Below are positions 1 through 9,148 of a stretch of DNA of 64,000 nt, in pieces. Below the pieces are notes generated by a model that did not search any database, was not told the origin of the DNA, and worked only from the letters and a program-made list of their open reading frames with translations. Position 1 is the first letter of the stretch. Each line of letters starts with the position of its first letter. Source of the stretch: Adonisia turfae CCMR0081 (GTDB taxonomy: Bacteria > Cyanobacteriota > Cyanobacteriia > Phormidesmidales > Phormidesmidaceae); contig NZ_QXHD01000004.1 of the NCBI RefSeq assembly GCF_011009555.1, positions 3,337,075-3,401,074 on the forward strand, given 5' to 3'. A program made the translations under genes and the position numbers.

Positions 1-1
1 C

Positions 2-268
2 ATTAACTTAACCGATGTAGCTCAGGCTGTGGGCTACTCTCCTGCTTATTTAACGAATCTATCCCAAAGCCATACAGGTCGAACGGTAAAAGCTTGGATT
101 ATTGCCCGGCGCATGGCTCAAGCTCGACAATTATTGTCCAATACGGCTGAGTCCATTAAACAAATAGCCAACTATATCGGCTACACCGATGCTGGCTATT
201 TCACTCGACAATTTCGCAAGCTCCATGGCGTGACGCCACAGGTTTGGCGGAGTGGTCCCAATTCGTAA
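2..268 (+). CDS. AraC-family transcriptional regulator, C-terminal fragment
   Basis: The reading frame is open from the left edge of the window and stops at 268, so only the last 88 residues of the protein are seen; a GTG at 29 is not a believable start because homologous sequence runs through it. The fragment is a two-helix-turn-helix AraC DNA-binding domain: the first HTH reads through 'DVAQAVGYSPAYL', the second through 'IKQIANYIGYTDAGYFTRQF', and the family signature end 'FRKLHGVTPQVWR' is present. The effector domain lies outside the window. It lies 249 bp upstream of the cyanate cluster on the same strand and could regulate it, but nothing in the sequence proves that. Confidence 0.85.
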   Translation: MNLTDVAQAVGYSPAYLTNLSQSHTGRTVKAWIIARRMAQARQLLSNTAESIKQIANYIGYTDAGYFTRQFRKLHGVTPQVWRSGPNS

Positions 269-517
269 CAATCGCAACAAAACAACGCTATAAACAGCCA
301 ACAGACTTAAAAAGTCCTAGTTTTGCAAAAAATAATCCAATGTAATCCCTAGAAGTGATTGGTATAAATTTTACTATCAAATCCCGCATATAAACTTAGT
401 TCGTGTCCAAGTGTGGAGTTCTATGGCAAAGGACATTATCCATTTTCCCTTGGACGCCGTTTAACTTACGTGGATAACCAATAGTCTCAGTCAACGCTAG
501 TTAAGGTGAGTAATCCT

Positions 518-2158
518 ATGGTTTTAACCTCCGCACAAACTGATCAAGGGTGGAACAATCTAAATTGCGATCGCGGCAATCTCACCGATTTTCAGACGGC
601 CTGCGTCATCTGTGGTGGAGCTCATCTGACCCATTCCCATTGGGAATTCTTACAAACCATGCCCCAGGACCCAGTGGAGATGGTGGATGACCTGATGAAG
701 ATGGGGCTGTATAAGGATCAGCAGCTGCGAGCTGCCGATAATGTCAACGCCTACGAGCTCCGCAAGACTCTGTTGCTCAAAGCAGCGGGCAAAGGTGATC
801 CAAAGCGTGAAAAATTGGTGCTGGCCCTGGCAAGACAAGCGGGCGGGATTGAAAATGCGTTTGCAGCGGCCTTTGGCCCCCAAGCCGGACTGTTCTTTAC
901 CGATGCCATTCGCAACAGCCGATTTACCCGTCGAGAGTTTCTTAAGAACTTAGCCATTGGTGCGGCACTAGTGACCCTCAGCAACTGTGGCCCTAATTCC
1001 CAGCAAGCGGCAGAAGAAGAAGATGCCGCCGCTCCGGTGGATGTCTCCAACCTGGAGAAAACGGATCTCAAGATTGGTTTTATTCCCATTACCTGTGCTA
1101 CACCCATTATTATGTCCGAGCCTTTGGGCTTCTACGCCAAGTATGGGTTTAATGCCGAGGTTGTCAAGATGCCCAGTTGGGGGGCCGTACGAGACTCTGC
1201 CATTGCTGGAGAATTGGACGCTTATCATATGCTTGCACCGATGCCAATTGCCATGACCCTGGGCCTAGGGTCTGCATCCTTTGGTGTCAAACTCGCTAGC
1301 ATTGAAAATATTAATGGACAGGCCATTACAGTTGCCGAACGCTATAAGGGACAGATCAACGGTCCAGCGGACTTTAAGGGCTTTACCATCGGCGTCCCGT
1401 TCCCCTATTCCATGCATAATCTGTTGCTGCGCTACTATCTAGCAACTGGGGGTATCGACCCCGATGTGGATGTTAAGATTCGCCCCGTGCCGCCACCGGA
1501 TAGCATTGCCCAGTTGATTGCTGGAGATATTGACGCTTACTTAATGCCCGATCCCTTTAATCAGCGTGCCGTCTTTGAAGGGGCTGGGTTTATCTTTAAG
1601 CTGACTAAAGACCTATGGCCAGGTCATCCCTGCTGTGCGTTTGCCGCTAGCGATCAGTGGATTGATGCCAATCCCAATACCTTTAGAGCGCTGAATAAGT
1701 CCATCATTGAAGCGGCTGGCTATGCTCGTGATCCGGCGAATCGTCCTGAAATTGCTAAGGCAATCTCCGAGAGAGCATTTCTTAATCAGCCAGTTGAGGT
1801 GGTTGAGGCTGTGCTGACCGGTAACTTTGAGGATGGTCAAGGTAACACCCTGAGTGTGCCGGATCGAATTGACTTTGATCCATATCCCTGGCAGAGTTTT
1901 GCCAACTGGATTTCTTCGCAACTGGTGCGTTGGGATTTACAAGGGGATGGTAAAGCTAATCAGGTTATTACCAGCGAAACCTATAATCAGATCGGGAAAG
2001 ATATTTTCTTAACTGACTTAGCTAGAGAGTTAGCTCAGGAGGTGGGGCTTAACCCACCGGAAGATATTTACCGCACTGAGACCCTTGAATTCGATACCTT
2101 TGACCCTGCTGATCCAGCAGCTTATGTCAAAGAGCAAATTGATAAAAATGGTGTTTAA
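518..2158 (+). CDS. cynA: Cyanate/nitrate-type ABC transporter substrate-binding protein with an N-terminal extension
   Basis: Periplasmic binding protein of the NrtA/CmpA/CynA family; cyanate is the likely ligand because cyanase follows in the same operon. I choose ATG 518, with AAGGTGAG (503-510) as ribosome binding site, over the in-frame GTG 506. The canonical start of this family, a Tat signal (TRREFLKNLAIG, then a Cys near residue 157 in an LSNC context that could be a lipobox), sits about 138 residues inside the protein. No ATG, GTG or TTG lies just before it, so the extension looks real. The extension carries Cys and His residues (CVICGGAH, then HSHW) that could bind a metal. Residues after about 180 form the usual solute-binding fold. 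The ligand is inferred from context only. Confidence 0.8.
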   Translation: MVLTSAQTDQGWNNLNCDRGNLTDFQTACVICGGAHLTHSHWEFLQTMPQDPVEMVDDLMKMGLYKDQQLRAADNVNAYELRKTLLLKAAGKGDPKREKLVLALARQAGGIENAFAAAFGPQAGLFFTDAIRNSRFTRREFLKNLAIGAALVTLSNCGPNSQQAAEEEDAAAPVDVSNLEKTDLKIGFIPITCATPIIMSEPLGFYAKYGFNAEVVKMPSWGAVRDSAIAGELDAYHMLAPMPIAMTLGLGSASFGVKLASIENINGQAITVAERYKGQINGPADFKGFTIGVPFPYSMHNLLLRYYLATGGIDPDVDVKIRPVPPPDSIAQLIAGDIDAYLMPDPFNQRAVFEGAGFIFKLTKDLWPGHPCCAFAASDQWIDANPNTFRALNKSIIEAAGYARDPANRPEIAKAISERAFLNQPVEVVEAVLTGNFEDGQGNTLSVPDRIDFDPYPWQSFANWISSQLVRWDLQGDGKANQVITSETYNQIGKDIFLTDLARELAQEVGLNPPEDIYRTETLEFDTFDPADPAAYVKEQIDKNGV

Positions 2159-2194
2159 GTTCAGCGGTCAGATCTTGAAGGAGGTGCAGATTAC

Positions 2195-3034
2195 ATGGCC
2201 TTAAGTAAGCCAGCTTTAAATAAAGTTAATGGCGTTGACAGTAGGTCCCCATGGCTTAATGAGAATGTCAAGGCGTTGGGACTATTTGTTATTTCGCTCA
2301 TTCTTTTCTTAGTGTTTTGGGAAGTTGGTGCCAACCTGAAGTTGTTTGCTAAAGGGATGCCCACTGCTTCTAAAACGTTGCAAGAACTATGGTGGTGGAC
2401 TACTCATCCCTTTTTTGATAATGGCCCCAACGATTTAGGCATTGGGTGGAATTTATTAATTAGTTTGCGACGTGTGGCAATTGGTTACATTTTAGCCTCT
2501 GCGATCGCAGTTCCCCTGGGCATTCTCATTGGCATTTCACCCATTGCCTACAAAGCCTTTAACCCTTATGTACAGCTCCTAAAACCAGTCTCGCCGCTAG
2601 CCTGGTTACCTTTAGGGCTCTACATATTTCGAGATTCCGAAAAAACGGGCGTCTTTATCATTTTGATCTCCAGTATCTGGCCAACGCTGATTAATACAGC
2701 CTTTGGTGTCGCCAATGTAAGTCCAGAGTATCTAGATGTCTCCAAAACATTGGGAGCATCAAGGTTGCGGACCATCTTTAAGGTGATTATTCCAGCTGCT
2801 CTACCCAATATTGTCTCCGGTTTACGGATCAGTATGGGCATCGCCTGGTTGGTGATTGTGGCGGCTGAAATGCTTTTAGGGACCGGGTTAGGCTACTTTA
2901 TATGGAATGAATGGAATAATCTCTATATTCCGAATATTCTAGTTGCGATTTTCATCATCGGTCTGGTTGGGCTCATCTTAGACAGTATGTTTGGTGCCCT
3001 AGAAAAATTTGTTGCGTTTGGGCGTAAAGCATGA
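2195..3034 (+). CDS. cynB: Cyanate/nitrate-type ABC transporter permease
   Basis: Inner-membrane permease of the NrtB/SsuC type, 279 residues with about six hydrophobic segments (the first around residues 30-48). The family loop that contacts the ATPase is visible as '[27 protein letters not shown]' split around residues 180-205, with the E-A-A-like G in the usual place. A strong Shine-Dalgarno AAGGAGGTG (2178-2186) precedes the ATG. It lies 36 bp after the binding-protein gene and overlaps the ATPase gene by four bases (ATGA), which is tight operon structure. Substrate is inferred from the neighbouring cyanase. Confidence 0.85.
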   Translation: MALSKPALNKVNGVDSRSPWLNENVKALGLFVISLILFLVFWEVGANLKLFAKGMPTASKTLQELWWWTTHPFFDNGPNDLGIGWNLLISLRRVAIGYILASAIAVPLGILIGISPIAYKAFNPYVQLLKPVSPLAWLPLGLYIFRDSEKTGVFIILISSIWPTLINTAFGVANVSPEYLDVSKTLGASRLRTIFKVIIPAALPNIVSGLRISMGIAWLVIVAAEMLLGTGLGYFIWNEWNNLYIPNILVAIFIIGLVGLILDSMFGALEKFVAFGRKA

Positions 3035-3930
3035 GCATTGCTTCCGTCAATTATTCCAATAATGGTGCCGTATCTCCTGAACCTGAATTTCCTTCGGCCC
3101 AGCTTTCCATTCGGAATGTTACCAAGGTGTTTGCAGGCAAACGGGATATCTTCAGTAGGTTGTCAGGTAAGACAACCCGAGATTTTGTCGCCATTGAAGA
3201 CATCAGTTTAGACATAGAACCTAATACATTTGTCTCTATCATTGGTCCTTCGGGCTGTGGTAAGTCGACATTGCTCAATATGGTGGCCGGGCTATCCCCC
3301 GTTACTGGGGGTGAAATATTGCTGAATGGTCACCCCATTCAAGGGCCTGGTCCTGATCGAGGCATGGTTTTTCAGAACTATGCCCTGATGCCCTGGATGA
3401 CCGTTGAAGAGAATATTCGGTTTGCGGTTGAAACCGTTTTTCCCAAGCTGTCACCCAAGCAAAGGACTCGCACCATTAAAGAGCAGATCCAGTTAGTGGG
3501 GCTGGTAGGGGCGGAGAAAAAGCATCCCCATGAACTTTCAGGAGGGATGCGGCAAAGGGTCGGCATTGCTCGTGCTTTGGCTATTAATCCTCAGATTTTA
3601 CTGATGGATGAGCCCTTTGGAGCCCTGGATGCCTTAACTCGTGGCTTCCTACAGAGTGAAGTTGAGCGCATTTGGGAACAACACCGGAAGACAGTCATCA
3701 TGATCACCCACAGTATTGAGGAAGCCTTACTGCTGTCGGATCGCATTGTGATGATGACTCGGGGGCCAGCTGCTCGCATTGACGAGATCCTCGAAGTCCC
3801 ATTCCCCCGACCTCGCGATCGAGAAACCATCGATCAGCATCCGGCCTACCACGATCTTAAGGCCGAAATGGAACACCATCTGTTCCGTGAAACCCGTGCT
3901 GTTGAAGAGTCTCGTATCCAGGTTAAATAA
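3031..3930 (+). CDS. cynD: Cyanate/nitrate-type ABC transporter ATP-binding protein
   Basis: Cytoplasmic ATPase of the NrtD/SsuB/TauB group, 299 residues, energising the permease encoded just upstream. Walker [11 protein letters not shown]-loop '[13 protein letters not shown]', signature [15 protein letters not shown], and Walker [13 protein letters not shown] are all intact, followed by the switch histidine in '[10 protein letters not shown]'. The first 20 residues are a short non-conserved leader. A 30-residue insertion between the first strand and Walker A ('[20 protein letters not shown]') is common in the nitrate/cyanate subgroup. Its start codon overlaps the stop of the permease gene, so translation is probably coupled. 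Confidence 0.88.
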   Translation: MSIASVNYSNNGAVSPEPEFPSAQLSIRNVTKVFAGKRDIFSRLSGKTTRDFVAIEDISLDIEPNTFVSIIGPSGCGKSTLLNMVAGLSPVTGGEILLNGHPIQGPGPDRGMVFQNYALMPWMTVEENIRFAVETVFPKLSPKQRTRTIKEQIQLVGLVGAEKKHPHELSGGMRQRVGIARALAINPQILLMDEPFGALDALTRGFLQSEVERIWEQHRKTVIMITHSIEEALLLSDRIVMMTRGPAARIDEILEVPFPRPRDRETIDQHPAYHDLKAEMEHHLFRETRAVEESRIQVK

Positions 3931-3990
3931 TTAGAGCTGCGTTAAGCGTTATTCCTGTTTAAGTTTTGCAATCAAGAGGTGATTTTTGCG

Positions 3991-4434
3991 ATGGCTATTT
4001 CTGAAATCTCTGCCAAGTTTCTCGCAGCCAAGAAAGCCAAAGGGGTATCATTTGCCGATTTGGAAGCCAAGCTAGGCTACGACGAAGTCTGGATTGCATC
4101 AGTACTGTATCGTCAGGCTAGTGCTTCAGAAGAAGAAGCCACCAAAATTGTTGAAGCTTTGGGCCTGGGAGCAGAATATGTTGAGTATCTCACTGAGTGT
4201 CCTGTAAAAGGTGGTCTAGACCCACTTGTGCCCACTGACCCCCTGATTTATCGCTTCTATGAAATTATGCAGGTTTATGGCATGCCGGTTAAGGCAGTGG
4301 TCCATGAGAAGTTTGGTGATGGCATCATGAGTGCGATTGATTTCTCCATTGATGTGGAGAAGGAAGAAGATCCCAAGGGCGATCGGGTGAAGGTGATCAT
4401 GTGTGGCAAATTCTTGCCCTACAAGAAGTGGTAA
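3991..4434 (+). CDS. cynS: Cyanate hydratase (cyanase)
   Basis: Cyanase converts cyanate and bicarbonate to ammonia and carbon dioxide in the cytoplasm. With ATG 3991 as start the protein is 147 residues, close to the usual size, and AGAGG (3975-3979) serves as ribosome binding site; an in-frame GTG at 3979 would add four residues and is less likely. The catalytic Arg and Glu are in YRFYE (Arg88, Glu91) and the catalytic Ser is in GIMSAID (Ser114). The N-terminal half has the expected helical DNA-binding-like fold. It is the last gene of the transporter operon, 60 bp after the ATPase gene, so imported cyanate would feed directly into ammonium and CO2 supply. Confidence 0.96.
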   Translation: MAISEISAKFLAAKKAKGVSFADLEAKLGYDEVWIASVLYRQASASEEEATKIVEALGLGAEYVEYLTECPVKGGLDPLVPTDPLIYRFYEIMQVYGMPVKAVVHEKFGDGIMSAIDFSIDVEKEEDPKGDRVKVIMCGKFLPYKKW

Positions 4435-4675
4435 GACAAACATAAATGTTAGGGGTATACAGCTAGCTGTGCGCCCCTAACGCATGCATATTCAGCAAGA
4501 GTTGTTGTGTTAGCAGCCTTAGCTGGAGTCTTTCATGGCTTTGCCTACGGGGAAGGGATCTGATTATCATTTTGATCATCTGTTGTGATGGGCTAGTGTT
4601 GTTACCAGAGTAAATATTTCTATCCCCTCTACTCTCATTTTGCTTTCTTTCGAGGGCTGACTATTACCCAATCAT

Positions 4676-4713
4676 AGTGGCGCTTCTCCCTGGACCAGAA
4701 GCGCCACTTTTTT
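4676..4713 (+). terminator. Rho-independent terminator after the cyanate operon
   Basis: A perfect 12-bp stem (AGTGGCGCTTCT, 4676-4687, paired with 4697-4708) with a 9-nt loop is followed by six T residues. It is oriented for plus-strand transcripts and lies about 240 bp after the cyanase stop. The stretch 4435-4675 between them has no recognisable gene. Confidence 0.85.
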
Positions 4714-4737
4714 AGTAGTACTAAATTAGTACTACTA
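4713..4737. repeat. Perfect 10-bp inverted repeat
   Basis: TAGTAGTACT (4713-4722) and AGTACTACTA (4728-4737) form a perfect palindrome around AAATT, directly after the terminator and 60 bp beyond the 3' end of the TetR gene. It has no T-run of its own. It may be a second hairpin for the convergent gene or a protein-binding site; I cannot tell which. Confidence 0.5.
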
Positions 4738-4797
4738 ACAGCAAATCTGCATTCAGTGTGTTGTTAAGCTTTCTCTAAATTCAGCAGTAACGTGTTC

Positions 4798-5481
4798 CTA
4801 AACTAAACTATCAGAGGTTTTACGAAAACTATCGAGGCTATTAAGCAGCAACTCTAGACCAAACTCAAAGTCATGAATGCCGTTATACCGACCATCCATG
4901 ACATAATGCGTGAGCTTGTTCAAGTAAGGATAGGTGTCTACTGGGAGCATGGCAACATGCTGCTGCGCTGCCTCTACATACTCTGCTTCTTCAAAGGGAA
5001 AATTCAACTTCTGTAGGGTAAAACCATAAATATGGCTATCGATGGCATTCCACACATGATCCGCCATTTCAAATGAAAAGCCCGCCTCCACCAGGCAGCC
5101 CAGGGTGGCATCCACATAGCGCAACATTGCTGGCCCCACATTGGCCCGTGACACTATAGCCATGGTTGCCCAAGGGTGACGCAACAAGACCCTATGGGCT
5201 GATATCGCCCGACTGCGCATCGCTGTTTTCCAGTCCACTGCCACATCAGGCACCTCTATCTCACTGGCAACAATATCCACCATGCCGTCTATCAAGTCAT
5301 CCTTATTGGCCACATGGTTATAGAGCGACATAGCCTTCACCCCCAGCTGCTGGGCAAGCTTTCGCATCGAAAGCGCATCGATGCCATGGTCATCGGCCAA
5401 TTGCATGGCCGCTGCTAATATCCGTTCGCGGTTTAACGGAAACGATGGGGATGTATCTGTGGCATTCGTCTTTTTGCCCAT
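4798..5481 (-). CDS. TetR-family transcriptional repressor
   Basis: 227 residues. The N-terminal HTH (about residues 18-62) shows the family pattern 'RERILAAAMQLADDHG', then 'SMRKLAQQLGVKAMSLYNHV' and 'KDDLIDGMVD'. The C-terminal half is all helical and resembles the TetR_C_1-type ligand domain, with the typical 'RSRAISAHRVLLRHPWA' region. The gene is divergent from the dehydrogenase gene, and two near-identical palindromes lie between them over a promoter-like sequence. It most likely represses that operon and perhaps itself; the inducer is unknown. Confidence 0.9.
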   Translation of the reverse strand: MGKKTNATDTSPSFPLNRERILAAAMQLADDHGIDALSMRKLAQQLGVKAMSLYNHVANKDDLIDGMVDIVASEIEVPDVAVDWKTAMRSRAISAHRVLLRHPWATMAIVSRANVGPAMLRYVDATLGCLVEAGFSFEMADHVWNAIDSHIYGFTLQKLNFPFEEAEYVEAAQQHVAMLPVDTYPYLNKLTHYVMDGRYNGIHDFEFGLELLLNSLDSFRKTSDSLV

Positions 5482-5553
5482 TTAGCTTTTCTTTAGATCA
5501 ACCCTAACCCTTCACCATTCAGCTGTTTTTAAACATTTGGCTCGATGCACATC

Positions 5554-5594
5554 TTGACATACTTACAGCGTAAGTTAAACTTACAGTGTAAGTT
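5554..5594 (+). promoter_or_regulatory. Twin TetR-type operators overlapping a promoter
   Basis: Two palindromes of the same design sit in tandem: ACTTAC-AGC-GTAAGT (5561-5575) and AACTTAC-AGT-GTAAGTT (5578-5594), centres 18 bp apart. A consensus -35 TTGACA (5554-5559) immediately precedes the first, and a weak -10 TAAACT (5576-5581) falls 16 bp later, between and into the palindromes, so bound repressor would cover the promoter. The site lies between the divergent TetR and dehydrogenase genes. The repeat and promoter elements are seen; the identity of the repressor is inferred from position. Confidence 0.8.
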
Positions 5595-5684
5595 GAGAAT
5601 TTGAGACACTCAGCGCTGATATTGGCTATGCAGCCTGCGCTGCGCTCATCTGCAAAACGACTCTTCGCATGGGAGAGACCCATT

Positions 5685-6743
5685 ATGCAAACGCTAAAGA
5701 CCTCTGCCTCCGTTCAAGGAAACACGTTGGAAAGTGACAAAATGAAGGCCATTGTCCAAGACGAATATGGTTCGACCGATGTCCTGCGACTAGAGGATGT
5801 GGACAAGCCAGTTCCACAGGATAATCAGGTGTTGGTCCGTGTTTATGCATCATCTGTCAATGCAGGGGACTGGCATTTGATGCGTGGCACGCCATTTTTA
5901 ATCCGGTTAATGTTTGGCGGAATTTTGAAGCCCAACATTAAAACCCTTGGGGCAGATGTGGCAGGATCTGTAGAAGCCGTTGGCAATGATGTGACGCAGT
6001 TTAAGCCAGGGGATCAGGTGTTTGGAGATGTGTCCGAATATGGGTTTGGTGCGTTTGCTGAGTATGTCTGTGTGCCACAGGATGCCTTGGTGCTAAAACC
6101 CTCCACCGTACCTTTTGCCGTCGCTGCCGCCATGCCTGCTGCTGCCATGGCTGCGCTTCAAGCCCTGCGCGATTGTGGGCAGATTCAACCAGGGCAGAAG
6201 GTTTTAATCAATGGTGCGTCTGGGGGGGTGGGGTCGTTTGCGGTGCAGATTGCTAAGGCATTTGGCACTGAAGTAACGGGAGTGTGTAGTACAAGCAAGG
6301 TGGAGATGGTGCGATCGCAAGGTGCCGATCACGTCATCGACTATACCAAAACCGACTGCACCCAAGCAGAGTCTCAGTACGATCTCATTCTTGATGCTGC
6401 CGCCTATCGCTCGGTATCTGACTTTTTACCTGCCTTAAAACCGGGCGGCACCTATGTCATGATCGGGGGTGCCACCGGATCATTCTTTCAGGCAATGCTG
6501 CTGGGGCCTTGGTTAGCAAAGCGCAGGGGGTGCAATGTGAAATGTCTGGAGATGAAACCCAATCATGATGATCTGGTCACTGTGGGAGAGCTGATGGTTG
6601 CTGGCAAGATTATGCCTTTTATTGATCGTACCTTTGGCCTGGATGAGGTACCTGCCGCCATGCGTCACGTTGAACAGCGTCAGGTGCAAGGAAAAGTTGT
6701 CATTAACATCGGGGAAGAGAGCCCATGCACGACTGCCCGCTAG
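5685..6743 (+). CDS. NAD(P)-dependent medium-chain dehydrogenase, quinone-oxidoreductase-like
   Basis: Cytoplasmic oxidoreductase of the zinc-free MDR group. Conserved segments are the start-of-fold 'MKAIVQDEYGSTDVLRLEDV', the GroES-like 'LGADVAGSVEAVG' with 'FKPGDQVFG', and the dinucleotide-binding 'NGASGGVGSFAVQIAK'. No zinc-ligand cysteine cluster is visible. I choose ATG 5685 because GGGAGAG (5670-5676) is a good ribosome binding site; upstream TTG 5601 would place 28 odd residues in front and begin beside the operators. The protein is then 352 residues with a short leader before the conserved start. The gluconokinase gene overlaps its 3' end. TetR control is inferred from the twin operators upstream. 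Substrate unknown. Confidence 0.82.
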   Translation: MQTLKTSASVQGNTLESDKMKAIVQDEYGSTDVLRLEDVDKPVPQDNQVLVRVYASSVNAGDWHLMRGTPFLIRLMFGGILKPNIKTLGADVAGSVEAVGNDVTQFKPGDQVFGDVSEYGFGAFAEYVCVPQDALVLKPSTVPFAVAAAMPAAAMAALQALRDCGQIQPGQKVLINGASGGVGSFAVQIAKAFGTEVTGVCSTSKVEMVRSQGADHVIDYTKTDCTQAESQYDLILDAAAYRSVSDFLPALKPGGTYVMIGGATGSFFQAMLLGPWLAKRRGCNVKCLEMKPNHDDLVTVGELMVAGKIMPFIDRTFGLDEVPAAMRHVEQRQVQGKVVINIGEESPCTTAR

Positions 6744-7342
6744 TCTGGATAATTATGGGTGTTGCTGGTTCGGGTAAAACGCTAGTGGGGCGGATGCTGG
6801 CTGAGCGTCTAGAAAGCGACTTTTTAGAAGGGGATCGGCGGCACCCGTTATCCAATATTCATAAAATGTCTTCGCAGCAGCCTCTCGACGATGGAGATCG
6901 TCAGCAGTGGCTGTTAGAAATTCAAGGGGATATGCACCGGGCAATTGCCAAAAACCGCGAGACCGTCATCACCTGTTCTGCGTTAAAGGTCGCCTACAGA
7001 GAACAACTTTCCGCTTTAGATCGCGTTCAGCTAGTGTGGCTTGATGTGCCCAAGGCAGAGCTAGAGCGGCGACTGCTCAGGCGGTCAAATCACTATATGA
7101 AGCCTGAAATGTTGGCGAGTCAGTTCGCGACCTTGGAACCCATTGCTCCAGACGAGACTGTAATTACGGTCGATGGCCGTTTGTTGCCCACCAGGATTGT
7201 TGACGAATTGTTGAACCAGGCCACGTGGTTGTTTCCAGATTTAGAAAAGCCTTGGTGGAAGAGAGCTGGAGGAGACGACTCAACTAATTCTGATGTGGGT
7301 GACGCTGTCATGTATTCAGACATTTATGGCGATGATTTCTAA
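6725..7342 (+). CDS. gntK: Gluconokinase
   Basis: Phosphorylates gluconate to 6-phosphogluconate with ATP. The P-loop is MGVAGSGKT (residues 11-19); the substrate region reads EGDRRHP, then 'NIHKMSSQQPLDDGDRQQWL', matching the GntK pattern 'NI.KM..G.PL.D.DR..WL'. 'VITCSALKVAYREQL' and 'SQFATLEP' are also family hallmarks. The protein is 205 residues, about 30 longer than the enterobacterial enzyme because of an acidic C-terminal tail. It overlaps the preceding dehydrogenase gene by 19 bases in another frame, so the two are co-transcribed and probably share the TetR-type control. How the pair works together is not evident. Confidence 0.92.
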   Translation: MHDCPLVWIIMGVAGSGKTLVGRMLAERLESDFLEGDRRHPLSNIHKMSSQQPLDDGDRQQWLLEIQGDMHRAIAKNRETVITCSALKVAYREQLSALDRVQLVWLDVPKAELERRLLRRSNHYMKPEMLASQFATLEPIAPDETVITVDGRLLPTRIVDELLNQATWLFPDLEKPWWKRAGGDDSTNSDVGDAVMYSDIYGDDF

Positions 7343-7453
7343 CATCTCAAGGGCGATCGCAACGGTGAGTTTTAACCTGATCGCATACGGTGCCATGTGC
7401 TCGCCCTAGGATACCCTACGCTACCCAACAACAGAATATTTCATACAGAACAG

Positions 7454-7477
7454 GGGGCAGGTACAAGACCGTGCCCC
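7454..7477. repeat. Small inverted repeat of the GGGGCA...TGCCCC type
   Basis: GGGGCA (7454-7459) and TGCCCC (7472-7477) flank GGTACAAGACCG in the 3' region of the carotenoid oxygenase gene, touching its stop codon. The layout resembles short palindromic repeats scattered in cyanobacterial genomes. A related but different element, with GTAGGGG at its edge, lies at 32909-32946. Confidence 0.45.
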
Positions 7478-9051
7478 TACCGTGGCCCGTAATAGTTGGG
7501 TACCCATGACCCATGCAGACCTGGCACCAGTCGATGATTTAACCACAACCGACACACTGGACCGGCTGCTAAATCTTTTGCATTGAGGATCACCAACGAT
7601 GAACGCTCCTTGGCATGGTCGTAAACCATGCCAACCAACCATCCATCCTCCTCGTCCCCACCGGCAGGGACAAACACCGGTTCATCGGTAAAACTGAGAC
7701 CATCTTCCATCCAGATTTGAGACTTTTGGGTATGCAGATCCACCTTGAGATAACCAACGGGGGGAGACGACTCCCCCACACGGTTGCTATAGGTCATGTA
7801 AAGATAGCGCACAGCCTGGGTTTCATACTGAGGGTGGCAACAGGGGTACTCAATGCAATAGTTCTCAAGAACAACCTGGTGATTGACGGTGCCTTGCTGG
7901 GGCTGAATGGTTGTTTGCCAAAGATAGGTGGGAGCAATGACATCAAAGTCCGGCGCATACCCCTGCCAGCTACTCAAAAATCCCTGTTCCAGCCCGGCCT
8001 CTGGCCAACCGGCACTATAAACCACCACAGATCCATCTGGCTGATCATAGGCACAGGCCTGGTGAATTGAAAACCAGGGGCTGGTCTCAACAATTTGTAC
8101 TGGCTGCCCTGCCATCGGACCATCGGGACGGGGCACTAAATGTATCCGCGTTGGCTGATTTGTTTGTAGTTGCAAACAATCCGCCGGGGACTGACGACCC
8201 AGGATAAAGGGTAACGGGTTAAAGGTAAGGCGGTTTTCAACAAAGACATAGTATGTGGGTGTGAGGGCAAAATCATGGGGATTCACCATGGCCCCAGGTA
8301 TCTGAAACTGGGAGCGGGTGCATTCTTGCCATTGTCGGTCATATTCCACAATGGCAATGGTGAGGCCCTTGAGCTGGGCGGCCCAGTGCCATAGGATAAT
8401 GCGATCGCGCACCGGATCACCATGGGGATGGGCCGTCGTTGCCCACTGTCCCTGAGCAAAGCGTTGTAAAGTTTGCCAACGGGATTTTGGTAATGACTGA
8501 GAAACCAACTGCCCCTGGACATTTTGGGAGCCGATGGTGTCCAGCGTATGGGGATTCACCTGATACGGTAGTCCAGCCTCGTACATCGCTAGCAGTCTGT
8601 CGCCCCAAGCCACTGCGTTTACATTGGCCGGGTTTTTCAGATAAAGCTCCAACAGATTGTCTTGAGGTTTGCGAGTCCCAAAGGTGGAGCGAAACAAAAA
8701 GCGATCAGCCTGTTCTTCCTGTACAAACTCCGCCGTTTGCACAAACCTGGAATCAAAAAACACCCGCCCATCATCACGAAAGGCGATCCGACAGAGATAA
8801 CCATCGCCATCTAAAAAATGATTGACTCGTTGGTTACCCCGCTCAAACCCACTGGGACCATTGTGAAACCAGGTGGAGTTTAACAATGCCTCCGGTAACA
8901 AACCTTCAATTTCGGTGATTTCGTAGGAAAATTCTGCTCGCTGGGACCGAAATGCACCAAACCATGCCGCCTTTTGCGCCTGCCTTAGACGATCATCACG
9001 TTTACCCCAAACAATCTGGTCAGCATTAACAGGTCCCTGGTCTGTAATCAT
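7477..9051 (-). CDS. Carotenoid (apocarotenoid) cleavage oxygenase
   Basis: 524-residue enzyme of the RPE65/carotenoid cleavage dioxygenase family, which uses a four-histidine iron centre to cleave polyene double bonds. The family start 'HNGPSGFERGNQRVNHFLDGDGYL' (around residue 63) matches the typical 'RNGPGLFERGG..Y.H.FDGDGM'. Candidate iron ligands lie in HPHGDP, NPHDFALT, IHQACAYD and the terminal LHGSWVP. It has no signal peptide. It stands alone between a plus-strand sugar kinase gene and a plus-strand small membrane protein gene. Substrate (carotenoid or apocarotenal) cannot be told from sequence alone. Confidence 0.9.
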   Translation of the reverse strand: MITDQGPVNADQIVWGKRDDRLRQAQKAAWFGAFRSQRAEFSYEITEIEGLLPEALLNSTWFHNGPSGFERGNQRVNHFLDGDGYLCRIAFRDDGRVFFDSRFVQTAEFVQEEQADRFLFRSTFGTRKPQDNLLELYLKNPANVNAVAWGDRLLAMYEAGLPYQVNPHTLDTIGSQNVQGQLVSQSLPKSRWQTLQRFAQGQWATTAHPHGDPVRDRIILWHWAAQLKGLTIAIVEYDRQWQECTRSQFQIPGAMVNPHDFALTPTYYVFVENRLTFNPLPFILGRQSPADCLQLQTNQPTRIHLVPRPDGPMAGQPVQIVETSPWFSIHQACAYDQPDGSVVVYSAGWPEAGLEQGFLSSWQGYAPDFDVIAPTYLWQTTIQPQQGTVNHQVVLENYCIEYPCCHPQYETQAVRYLYMTYSNRVGESSPPVGYLKVDLHTQKSQIWMEDGLSFTDEPVFVPAGGDEEDGWLVGMVYDHAKERSSLVILNAKDLAAGPVCRLWLNHRLVPGLHGSWVPNYYGPR

Positions 9052-9148
9052 ATTTGAAAGTGTGCATCCACCGATTGCTTATGTACCAGAATAAAATATA
9101 GCGCTACCGTAGAGGTGTAGATACCATGACCGCTAAGGAAATATCTCT

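Noticed and set aside
362..374. NtcA-like GTA...TAC before the cyanate genes
   Set aside because: The spacing is seven, not eight, and the nearest -10 (TATAAA, 389) is only 14 bp away rather than about 22.
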